A stretch of 64,000 nt of DNA from Duganella sp. 1411 (GTDB lineage: Bacteria; Pseudomonadota; Gammaproteobacteria; Burkholderiales; Burkholderiaceae_D). The translations under genes were made by a program, and so were the position numbers. The stretch is taken from the NCBI RefSeq assembly GCF_017833525.1, contig NZ_JAFICD010000003.1, positions 124,001-188,000 on the forward strand, given 5' to 3'. Under the pieces are notes generated by a model, which saw nothing but the letters and a program-made list of their open reading frames with translations, did not search any database and was not told the DNA's origin. The first letter of the stretch is position 1, and each line of letters opens with the position of its first letter. Below, piece after piece: positions 45,433 through 52,347 of the stretch.

Positions 45433-46197
45433 ATGAATTTTGCAAAGAAACTGCTTGCCGCGCTGGCCCTGCTGCCGGCCCTGGCGTTCGCCAACGAAGG
45501 CGGTGTCGCCCTCGACAAGGCGCCGGACCGGTCGAACAACATGGCGGCGCTGCAACACGGCGCCAAGCTGTTCGTCAACTATTGCCTGAACTGCCACAAC
45601 GCCTCGTCGATGCGCTACAACCGCCTCAAGGACCTGGGCCTGACCGAGGAGCAGATCAAAAGCAACCTGCTGTTCACCGGCGAAAAGGTTGGCGAGATGA
45701 TGACCACCACCATGCGCCCGGCCGACGCCAAGGCCTGGTTCGGGGTGGTGCCGCCGGATCTGTCGGTCATTTCGCGCGCCAAATCGTCGGGCGCCGGCAC
45801 CGGCGGCGACTACCTGTATACTTACCTGCGTAACTTCTACAAGGACGACACCCGCCCGACCGGCTGGAACAACCGCGTGCTGGAAAACGTGGCCATGCCG
45901 CATGTGCTGTGGGAGTTGCAGGGCATCCAGACGATCAAGACGGTCGAGGTGGAAGATCCGCACGAACACGGCAAGATGACGCACCAGTTCGCCGGCTTCG
46001 AGCAGGTCAAGCCGGGCACCATGAGCAAGCTGGAATTCGACACCGCCGTGGCCGACCTGGTCGGTTACATGGAGTGGATGGCGGAACCGGCGGCGCAAAC
46101 CCGCAAAAAACTGGGCGTGGCGGTGGTATTGTTCATGGCCCTGTTCGCTTTGCTGGCATGGCGCCTGAACGCGTCGTTCTGGAAAGAAGTTAAATAA
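45433..46197 (+). CDS. petC: Cytochrome c1 of the bc1 complex
   Basis: 254 residues from ATG 45433, which has AAAGGA upstream. A signal peptide (MNFAKKLLAALALLPALAFA) precedes the haem motif CLNCH (C51, C54, H55), and a C-terminal membrane helix (LGVAVVLFMALFALLAWRLNASFW) anchors it. It takes electrons from the Rieske protein and passes them to soluble cytochrome c. Last gene of the operon. Confidence 0.97.
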   Translation: MNFAKKLLAALALLPALAFANEGGVALDKAPDRSNNMAALQHGAKLFVNYCLNCHNASSMRYNRLKDLGLTEEQIKSNLLFTGEKVGEMMTTTMRPADAKAWFGVVPPDLSVISRAKSSGAGTGGDYLYTYLRNFYKDDTRPTGWNNRVLENVAMPHVLWELQGIQTIKTVEVEDPHEHGKMTHQFAGFEQVKPGTMSKLEFDTAVADLVGYMEWMAEPAAQTRKKLGVAVVLFMALFALLAWRLNASFWKEVK

Positions 46198-46202
46198 TCG
46201 AG

Positions 46203-46229
46203 AGCGCCGGCTGGCCCGGCGCTTGTTTT
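46203..46229 (+). terminator. Terminator behind petABC
   Basis: AGCGCCGG and CCGGCGCT form an eight-base-pair stem with a five-base loop, followed by TGTTTT. It lies 6 bases after the petC stop. Confidence 0.8.
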
Positions 46230-46315
46230 GCGATGCCCGCCGTCAGCGGCGGGCGATCGATCCGGGGTGATCCGTTCGCGGCGTCACCCCCTTAGTTTTT
46301 AAGGAACTACAAAAA

Positions 46316-46927
46316 ATGATGGTTCTCTACTCGGGTACAACCTGCCCATTTTCGCAGCGCTGCCGTCTGGTTCTGTTCGAAAAAGGCATGGACTTTGAAG
46401 TGCGCGACGTCGACTTGTTCAACAAGCCGGAAGATATCTCGACCATGAATCCGTATGGTCAGGTGCCGATTCTGGTCGAGCGTGAATTGATTCTGTACGA
46501 ATCGAATATCATCAACGAATACATCGACGAGCGCTTCCCGCATCCGCAACTGATGCCGGCCGACCCGCTGATGCGCGCGCGCGCGCGGCTGATGCTGTTC
46601 AATTTCGAGAAGGAATTGTTCGTCCACGTGCACGTGCTCGAAAGCGAGCGCGCCAAGGGCAACGACAAGAGCCACGACAAGGCGCGCGCGGAAATCCGCG
46701 ACCGCCTGACGACGCTGGCGCCGCTGTTCCTGAAGAACAAGTACATGCTGGGCGACGAATTCTCGATGCTCGACGTGGCCGTCGCGCCGCTGCTGTGGCG
46801 CCTGGACCACTACGGCATCGAACTGTCGAAGACCGCCGCCCCGCTGATGAAGTACGCCGAGCGCATCTTCTCGCGCCCGGCCTACATCGAAGCGCTGACG
46901 CCGTCGGAAAAGGTCATGCGCCGCTGA
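46316..46927 (+). CDS. sspA: Stringent starvation protein A (GST fold)
   Basis: 203 residues. MMVLYSGTTCPFSQRCRLVLFEKGMDFEVRDVDLFNKPEDI is the thioredoxin-like N-terminal part of SspA; the helical C-terminal part has HPQLMPADP and the N-capping region FSMLDVAVAPLLWRL. SspA binds RNA polymerase and aids starvation and acid responses. AAGGAAC precedes the start. sspB follows, and petABC precedes it, as in relatives. Confidence 0.95.
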   Translation: MMVLYSGTTCPFSQRCRLVLFEKGMDFEVRDVDLFNKPEDISTMNPYGQVPILVERELILYESNIINEYIDERFPHPQLMPADPLMRARARLMLFNFEKELFVHVHVLESERAKGNDKSHDKARAEIRDRLTTLAPLFLKNKYMLGDEFSMLDVAVAPLLWRLDHYGIELSKTAAPLMKYAERIFSRPAYIEALTPSEKVMRR

Positions 46928-47027
46928 TCGGTTCGATCGCGGAAACGCCGATGTTTAGTTGAAATTATCGGCGCGCCCACCGTTCTGAAGCGGGGGCGTG
47001 CCGTGTTTTACCGTAGTCTGGAATACC

Positions 47028-47510
47028 ATGTCCGAAATCTCTACCAAGCCCTACATGCTGCGCGCCATTTATGAGTGGTGCACCGACAGCGGCTACACGC
47101 CCTACCTGGCCGTCAAGGTCGACGCCTCGACCACGGTGCCGATGGAGTATGTGAAAAAAGGCGAAATCGTCCTCAACATCAGTTTCGGCGCCACCTCGGG
47201 GCTGAAGATGGACAACGACAGCATCCGCTTCCACGCCCGCTTCGGCGGCGTCTCGCGCGAAATCTACGTCCCGGTCAACAACGTCATGGCGATCTACGCC
47301 AACGAAAACGGCCAGGGCATGGCGTTCGAGCCGCAAGCGGGCGGTGCCGAAGCGCCGCCGCCGGTGGAGGAAACCAGCGTGCCGGGACCGTCGCTGGCGG
47401 CCGTGCCGACCCCGGCGCCGGCGGGCAAAAACGAGGCGCCAGGCGCCCCGCAGGACGACAACGACCCACCCAAAAAGGGCGGGCGACCCACCCTCACGCG
47501 GATCAAATAG
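47028..47510 (+). CDS. sspB: SspB, ClpXP adaptor
   Basis: 160 residues. The SspB core MSEISTKPYMLRAIYEWCTDSGYTPYLAVKVD and IVLNISFGATSGLKMDNDSIRFHARFGGVSREIYVPVNNVMAIYANENGQGM is conserved. A Pro/Ala-rich linker leads to the ClpX-binding tail GGRPTLTRIK. It delivers ssrA-tagged proteins to ClpXP. Confidence 0.96.
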   Translation: MSEISTKPYMLRAIYEWCTDSGYTPYLAVKVDASTTVPMEYVKKGEIVLNISFGATSGLKMDNDSIRFHARFGGVSREIYVPVNNVMAIYANENGQGMAFEPQAGGAEAPPPVEETSVPGPSLAAVPTPAPAGKNEAPGAPQDDNDPPKKGGRPTLTRIK

Positions 47511-47536
47511 CGTATAATTTGCCCCGTACAAGTTTC

Positions 47537-47612
<76 letters not shown>

Positions 47613-47628
47613 GCAAAATCAAGCACTT

Positions 47629-47661
47629 AGCCCAGCCCTCACCGGCTGGGCTTTTTGTTTT
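47629..47661 (+). terminator. Terminator behind tRNA-Thr
   Basis: AGCCCAGCC and GGCTGGGCT form a nine-base-pair stem around a six-base loop with a run of T residues interrupted by one G. It ends transcription of the tRNA. Confidence 0.9.
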
Positions 47662-47792
47662 CTGCATCGAATATGCGTCGTGTAACCGCTTGTACCCCGA
47701 TTTGCTCAACGCCGGTGGCGACGTGTGGGGCGAGCCCTACCATGCGCGCCTAGGCTGATAGGCCATTGGGTGAAGATAGCTTGTCCTGATTT

Positions 47793-47972
47793 CTAACTGC
47801 CAAGGAAGTTGGCACGCGAAACTTCATACATTCGCGCTAGAGCGCTGGTGCTCTCGCCGGCGGCGCCCTTGACAAGGATGTCCGCGCGCTGCTCGCCACT
47901 GGTCTTCGACAGGCGGCCCAGCGTCTTGCCTTCGCTCTTGGCGTGCGCCAATCCGGCGTGGGTGTACTCCAT
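47793..47972 (-). pseudogene. Serine recombinase (resolvase/invertase) C-terminal remnant
   Basis: Read on the minus strand this gives 59 residues: EYTHAGLAHAKSEGKTLGR, LSKTSGEQRADILVKGAAGE and STSALARMYEVSRANFLGS before a stop. That is the end of a resolvase/invertase catalytic core followed by its helix-turn-helix. In the same frame, TGA stands two codons upstream of the ATG, so the N-terminal catalytic domain with the active serine is gone. It lies 180 bases after tRNA-Thr and 1 kb before foreign-looking genes, so it is probably the scar of a past integration. Confidence 0.8.
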
Positions 47973-48075
47973 TCGTCAAGCATCGATTAGATAGTGACTA
48001 TTGGATAGATTGCCATCTATTAATTTTCCTATAATCAATGAGCGGGCGGCACGCTTTGCCGATTTGGAGACAAGC

Positions 48076-48372
48076 ATGAAAAAAATACTAATTTTGCTTT
48101 GCGTGTTTGCGATATCACCGCTGGCGTCCGCGCGCGGCGGCCATGGAGGCGGCCACTCTGGCAGTCACGCATCTAGCGGGTCGCACCATTCGAGTAACGC
48201 AGCTTCTGGCACTGGAGCAAAGTCGTCTAGGGAGCACGTTTCCACCTATACCAAGAAGGACGGAACGCATGTAGCTACACATAATCGCTCCACCAAAGAC
48301 AACACCAAATCGAATAACTGGTCAACCAAGGGCAACGTCAATCCAGAAACTGGCAAGGCTGGAACCAAATGA
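48076..48372 (+). CDS. Small secreted Gly/Ser/His-rich protein
   Basis: 98 residues with the ribosome-binding site TTGGAGA and a signal peptide (MKKILILLCVFAISPLASA). The mature N-terminus is low-complexity (RGGHGGGHSGSHASSGSHHSS). The C-terminus STYTKKDGTHVATHNRSTKDNTKSNNWSTKGN, then VNPETGKAGTK, resembles a short motif found at the ends of many small proteins in phages and proteobacteria. Function unknown. It overlaps the next gene by ATGA, so the two form a pair. Confidence 0.8.
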   Translation: MKKILILLCVFAISPLASARGGHGGGHSGSHASSGSHHSSNAASGTGAKSSREHVSTYTKKDGTHVATHNRSTKDNTKSNNWSTKGNVNPETGKAGTK

Positions 48373-48527
48373 GGAATATCGTCCTGGTTTTGACGATGGC
48401 TGCCTGCTGTGCTCTAAGCGGATGCGGCGGTGGTGACGACGGTGATACCGTAGTTTGCAAGGACGGCTGGGTATCGCACTCCAAAGACAAGCAGGGCGCG
48501 TGCTCATCTCACGGCGGGGTGCGATAA
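48369..48527 (+). CDS. Small lipoprotein with DUF3761-like motif
   Basis: 52 residues, too short for ordinary gene calls. MRNIVLVLTMAACCALSGCGGG is a lipoprotein signal with lipobox LSGC (C19). The mature part has TVVCKDGWVSHSKDKQGACSSHGGV, which fits the DUF3761 pattern CxDG.xSxSx...GxCSxHGGV with two cysteines that could form a disulfide. The ATG overlaps the previous stop (ATGA), so translation is coupled. Role unknown. Confidence 0.75.
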   Translation: MRNIVLVLTMAACCALSGCGGGDDGDTVVCKDGWVSHSKDKQGACSSHGGVR

Positions 48528-48691
48528 CAATAATGCTTGTGTCTGCAATCAGGAACGCTCAGAGCTCGCCTTCGTGAATCCAGATCTAGGATTGACGGGG
48601 TGGGCATCACGCGGCTTGCTGACGGCGTGCGGTGCCTTCATCATAAGTCACCTATTGTCGCCGTCCCTGGGCATCTAGCAAAGGACTCTAT

Positions 48692-49633
48692 GTGGACAAA
48701 GCAACTGAGCAACGCCCGGACAAGGCATCCCAAGTCTCACACCCCAGCGAACTAATGTTTCCGGGTTTCAAGAGGGCCATGATTACAACTAGCGGAACCT
48801 CGATCAACACTTTGGTTGGGGGACAAGGACCAGCGCTCTTGCTATTACATGGACATCCCCAAACGATGGCATGCTGGCATAAAGTCGCACCAGCTCTTGC
48901 GCGGCATTTTACGGTCGTTCTTACTGATCTTCGCGGCTACGGTGACTCAGGCAAGCCGGATGGCGGTGCTAATCACATCGGTTATTCCAAGCGCCTGATG
49001 GCGCTCGACCAGGTCGAAGTCATGCGGCAACTTGGCTTTTCGCGCTTTCAGGTTGCAGGCCACGATCGTGGTGCGCGCGTTGCTCATCGCATGTTGCTGG
49101 ACCATCCGCAAGTGGTCGAGCGCGCTGCCCTTCTCGATATCGCCCCGACAGCCACGATGTATGCGAGCACCGACATGGCGTTCGCCACACGCTACGTTTG
49201 GTGGTTCTTCCTGATCCAACCCGCGCCCTTGCCCGAAACACTAATTAGCGCGAATCTGGAGTATTACCTCAAACATCATATCGACAAACAGAACAAGACT
49301 CCCGGCGCCATTACGCCCGCTGCGTACGCTGAGTACCGCCGCTGCTATACGCCCGAGACCCTGCATGCGGTGTGCGAGGATTATCGTGCCGCGGCTTCCA
49401 TCGACCTTGAGCATGATGCGGCTGATGCGCAGAACAAGATTCAGTCGCCATTGCTTGTTTTGTGGGGAGATAAAGGTGTTGTCGGTAATACCTACGACGT
49501 GCTGCAAACCTGGCGGGACAAATCAGTCGCTGGGGCTGTTCGCGGTGGCGGCCTGCCGTGCGGTCATTACCTCCCCGAGGAGGCTCCGGAAAAAACATTG
49601 AACGAGTTCATGCAGTTTTTCCGCAGCGCTTGA
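48692..49633 (+). CDS. Alpha/beta hydrolase, haloacetate-dehalogenase-like
   Basis: 313 residues from GTG 48692 with AAAGGA upstream; a second start, ATG 48755 (MFPGFKRAMI), is nearer the family norm. The motifs LLLLHGHPQTMACWHKVAPAL, DLRGYGDSGKP, the nucleophile D125 in VAGHDRGARVAHR and H292 in CGHYLPEE match fluoroacetate or haloacetate dehalogenases. In those enzymes a His-Trp pair helps to hold the halide; here the matching spot reads RYVWWFFLIQP (W170, W171), with Trp in place of His. Halide use is therefore not certain. Confidence 0.82.
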   Translation: MDKATEQRPDKASQVSHPSELMFPGFKRAMITTSGTSINTLVGGQGPALLLLHGHPQTMACWHKVAPALARHFTVVLTDLRGYGDSGKPDGGANHIGYSKRLMALDQVEVMRQLGFSRFQVAGHDRGARVAHRMLLDHPQVVERAALLDIAPTATMYASTDMAFATRYVWWFFLIQPAPLPETLISANLEYYLKHHIDKQNKTPGAITPAAYAEYRRCYTPETLHAVCEDYRAAASIDLEHDAADAQNKIQSPLLVLWGDKGVVGNTYDVLQTWRDKSVAGAVRGGGLPCGHYLPEEAPEKTLNEFMQFFRSA

Positions 49634-49690
49634 CCGATCCCATGACACTGCTCTCACTTGATGGGGCAACCACCTGCAGTTGCCACTCGT

Positions 49691-49995
49691 TCAGCAAAAG
49701 CGGTTCAAAGCGGCGTGCCGAATCGTACTCTTGGTCGTGGCCTCGCGATCATACTGGGCATCGGTCCAACTTACCGGCAGCTTCCGCCCGTCCTTTCGAA
49801 TCGCACGGATGTCTACGTCCAGGCCACTTTGATGGCCTTCGTGGGTTCGAATTTTTCGCTGCAGGCTAGACTGATGTCCCCGATCCCCATTTTACGATCG
49901 TCCATGCCCTGCCAACGGTGCTCGACCATATGGAGGACAGGAAGAAGCTTGGGGTGAACGAATTGTCCGGCACCTTGGCCCGGCGTTCCCAAGGT
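49691..49995 (-). pseudogene. Penicillin-insensitive murein endopeptidase-like (MepA) remnant 1
   Basis: On the minus strand the pieces GTPGQGAGQFVHPKLLPVLHMVEHRW, then MGIGDISL, and in a shifted frame GHQSGLDVDIRAIRKDG are visible. The last contains the HxxxxxxD zinc motif of peptidase M74 (MepA) proteins. A one-base frameshift near 49845 and the absence of the second HxH motif and of a start mark it as broken. The stop is at 49691. The rest of the 49634-50081 gap holds the hipBA operator region. Confidence 0.72.
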
Positions 49996-50020
49996 TATTC
50001 GCGACTAAGATAATTTATAT

Positions 50021-50083
50021 TTATCTGATATCCGGATATATTGATATTATCTGATATTCAGCTAAAATTTAACTTATCTGAAT
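50021..50083. promoter_or_regulatory. Operator array upstream of hipB
   Basis: TTATCTGA occurs three times, at 50021, 50047 and 50074, with 26- and 27-base spacing. Between the first and second lies the perfect 12-base palindrome ATATCCGGATAT (50028-50039), whose TATCC and GGATA halves recall the operators of E. coli HipB. The third repeat overlaps the hipB start. The region is very AT-rich. Together it looks like an autoregulatory operator. Confidence 0.65.
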
Positions 50084-50360
50084 GACGGATATTCCCATGT
50101 CAACCACACCCGTATCTCGGCTCCTCATCACCTCGCCACAGTTAGGTCAGCTGCTCTTGTCTACGCGCAAGCGGCGCGGGCTCACGCAGACCGCTGTGGC
50201 GCATCGTCTTGGCTTGAGCCAGAATCGCATATCACACTTGGAACAACATCCCGATGAAATCAGCGTCAAGCAACTGCTCAGTTGGTGTTCGGCAATCGGG
50301 CTGGAGCTGCGGCTCGGCGAGCGCATCGAGGGCGGGCCGAGCAGCTCTACGGAGTGGTAA
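50082..50360 (+). CDS. HipB-like antitoxin (XRE family)
   Basis: 92 residues with a Cro/C1 helix-turn-helix: GQLLLSTRKRRGLTQTAVAHRLGLSQNRISHLEQHPDEISVKQLLSWCSAIG. The end GLELRLGERI also fits HipB-like proteins. ATG 50097 is another possible start. The next gene starts two bases after its stop. Such antitoxins bind the operator as dimers and hold the HipA kinase in check. Confidence 0.85.
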   Translation: MTDIPMSTTPVSRLLITSPQLGQLLLSTRKRRGLTQTAVAHRLGLSQNRISHLEQHPDEISVKQLLSWCSAIGLELRLGERIEGGPSSSTEW

Positions 50361-50362
50361 TC

Positions 50363-51709
50363 ATGGGCCGTCGCGCGCATAGCCAAACACTCCACCTCTG
50401 GGCCAACGGGGACTACGTCGGACGCTGGACGGTCAAAGCCTCAGGAAACTCCGAACTGCAATACGACGCAGCCTGGCGCAACTCCCCACGTGGGCGCCCG
50501 GTCTCGCTATCGCTGCCGTTCAATCTTCATAACGAGCCGCTAAAGGGAGACCGCGTCTCCCACTACTTCGACGGACTGCTGCCGGACAGCGACACCATCC
50601 GCAAACGCATCGCAGCCCGATTCAAGACTGGCTCCGCCGGCGCATTCGATCTTCTTACGGCCATTGGACGGGACTGCGTTGGGGCTTTGCAGCTTCTGCC
50701 CGAGGGTGTCGAACCGGAGGGACTGGGCCAAGTAGACGGCATCGTGGTCGATGATGAGGCCATCGAGCGGCACCTGCTGGACGTGGTTAATCCGGGCCAT
50801 TACGGCGCCATGCCCGCCCCCGATGACGATTTCAGGATTTCGCTGGCCGGCGCGCAAGAGAAAGACGCGTTCCTGTGGTGGGATGGAAAATGGCTGAAGC
50901 CGCGCGGCGCGACGCCGACCACTCACATCTTCAAACTGCCCATCGGGCTGGTTGGCGGAAAAAAGGCGGACTTCTCCACGTCGGTCGACAACGAGTGGTT
51001 ATGCCTGCGGCTGTTCAAAGAATATGGCTTGCCAACGGCGAATGCGCAGATTGCGACATTCGGCTCACAACGGGTGCTCGTCGTCGAGCGTTTCGACCGG
51101 ACGCTGTCGCACGACGGAAAGCAGCTGTTCCGGCTGATTCAGGAGGATTTTTGCCAAGCGACGGGGACCTCACCGTTGATTAAGTACGAAAACGAAGGCG
51201 GCCCGGGCCTGCAGCAGATATTCACGCTGCTGCAACAGTCGCAACAGCCGGTCGCGGACATGCGCACGCTGATGGCCACGCAGCTTCTGTTCTGGATGCT
51301 GCGGGCGCCGGATGGTCACGCCAAGAACTTCAGCATTCAGCTGCTCGCCGGCGAACAGCGCTTCAAGATGACGCCTATCTATGACGTGATGTCCGCCTAC
51401 CCCGCCATAGGCAACGGGCCGAACCGGTGGGCGGAGCAGGACATCAAGATGGCCATGGCGCTCCTCGGCAAGAACAGGCACTACACGGCGCATCAAATCA
51501 TGCGACGACACTTCAATAGCACTGCGAGGAAGGTAGGTTACGCCGACAGCGCGGAACCGCTCATTCAGGATTTCATTGTCCGCACACCTGCAATTGTCGA
51601 CAAGGTCCGCGCCGAGCTGCCAGCCGGGTTTTCGGAAAAGGTCGCCGACCGGATACTCGATGGCATACTCGCGGCGGCGCGCGCCTTGGAAGGGAGGCCC
51701 CCCGTCTAA
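50363..51709 (+). CDS. HipA-like serine/threonine kinase toxin
   Basis: 448 residues with the HipA N-terminal domain (LHLWANGDYVGRW, LPFNLHNEPLKGDRVSHYFDGLLPDS) and the kinase part. The autophosphorylation loop SLAGAQEK places a serine at S160, the ATP lysine is in FKLPIG, the catalytic motif is APDGHAKNFS (D317, N322) and the metal motif PIYDV (D341). All needed residues are present, so it should be active. HipA of E. coli phosphorylates GltX and triggers persistence. The ribosome-binding site GGAG lies inside the end of the antitoxin gene. Confidence 0.93.
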   Translation: MGRRAHSQTLHLWANGDYVGRWTVKASGNSELQYDAAWRNSPRGRPVSLSLPFNLHNEPLKGDRVSHYFDGLLPDSDTIRKRIAARFKTGSAGAFDLLTAIGRDCVGALQLLPEGVEPEGLGQVDGIVVDDEAIERHLLDVVNPGHYGAMPAPDDDFRISLAGAQEKDAFLWWDGKWLKPRGATPTTHIFKLPIGLVGGKKADFSTSVDNEWLCLRLFKEYGLPTANAQIATFGSQRVLVVERFDRTLSHDGKQLFRLIQEDFCQATGTSPLIKYENEGGPGLQQIFTLLQQSQQPVADMRTLMATQLLFWMLRAPDGHAKNFSIQLLAGEQRFKMTPIYDVMSAYPAIGNGPNRWAEQDIKMAMALLGKNRHYTAHQIMRRHFNSTARKVGYADSAEPLIQDFIVRTPAIVDKVRAELPAGFSEKVADRILDGILAAARALEGRPPV

Positions 51710-51735
51710 TCGAACACTTGCTGCGCTTCGACCAA

Positions 51736-52104
51736 TCAGCAAATTGAGCCGCCAATGCTCCTGCCTGAACGAAGATCGAAACCGAAGTCACATTCGTAGC
51801 CGTCGGAAGGACGGTACCTACAGGCCACATGTTCTTTTTCACGGACCCGGCCGCCCTTCTCGATACCGCACTCACTCTTTCTGTCCGGCCCCATTGCTTC
51901 AAACATCTCCTTTGCTGCGCGGCCACGGACGTAGAAGGCGACCCGCACGTTTTTGGGGGTGGGTGCATAGGTGTCACCAAGATCCCCTCCGTAAATCGCA
52001 TATTTCACTTCAGCGGGGCGTAGCGCCCATTCCCATACCTGCGCGCCATGCGCTACCGCGATAAAAGCCCCGGCCATTGCGAGTGCCCCAACGAGAAATT
52101 TCAC
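51736..52104 (-). CDS. Small secreted protein of unknown function
   Basis: 122 residues from GTG with an ideal ribosome-binding site (AGGAGG). A signal peptide (MKFLVGALAMAGAFIAVAHGAQ) is followed by a Cys-containing body: YAIYGGDLGDTYAPTPKNVRVAFYVRGRAAKEMFEAMGPDRKSEC and a CRYRPSDGYECDFGFDLRSGRSIGGSIC end. Four cysteines could form two disulfides. Similar small proteins exist in other proteobacteria, but no function is known to me. It starts 9 bases behind the stop of the MepA-like remnant 2, as if the two once formed an operon. Confidence 0.78.
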   Translation of the reverse strand: MKFLVGALAMAGAFIAVAHGAQVWEWALRPAEVKYAIYGGDLGDTYAPTPKNVRVAFYVRGRAAKEMFEAMGPDRKSECGIEKGGRVREKEHVACRYRPSDGYECDFGFDLRSGRSIGGSIC

Positions 52105-52113
52105 GCTAGCCTC

Positions 52114-52260
52114 CTATTCAACGATGGTGACATGAAAGTGATTGTCATGCCTAAAACGTCGCGCGACACGATGGATCTTCGGATCGTTAAAGCGGTCGCC
52201 CGCCCCCTGCCAGCGGTGCTCGAACATGTGGAGGATCGAGAGACGCTTGGGCCCCGACAA
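52114..52260 (-). pseudogene. Murein endopeptidase-like (MepA) remnant 2
   Basis: On the minus strand: KRLSILHMFEHRWQGAGDR, then directly FNDPKIHRVARRF and RHDNHFHVTIVE with stop. The first piece matches the same segment in remnant 1; the second is the C-terminal HxH zinc motif of peptidase M74. The central part, including HxxxxxxD, is deleted, so the gene is dead. Relationship with remnant 1 shows two separate copies of one family. Confidence 0.68.
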
Positions 52261-52347
52261 TGTCTACAATTTCCAACGAATAAAATATTTGCGTTTCCGT
52301 CAAACTTTCACCCCTACAATAAAGACAACTTCACGACGGAGAAAGTG

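Noticed and set aside
47809..47994. 61-codon plus-strand open frame after tRNA-Thr
   Set aside because: Antisense to the serine-recombinase remnant, whose translation is meaningful; the plus-strand one is not.
48537..48755. 72-codon plus-strand open frame
   Set aside because: No ribosome-binding site and no recognisable motif; it overlaps the better-supported start of the dehalogenase-like gene.
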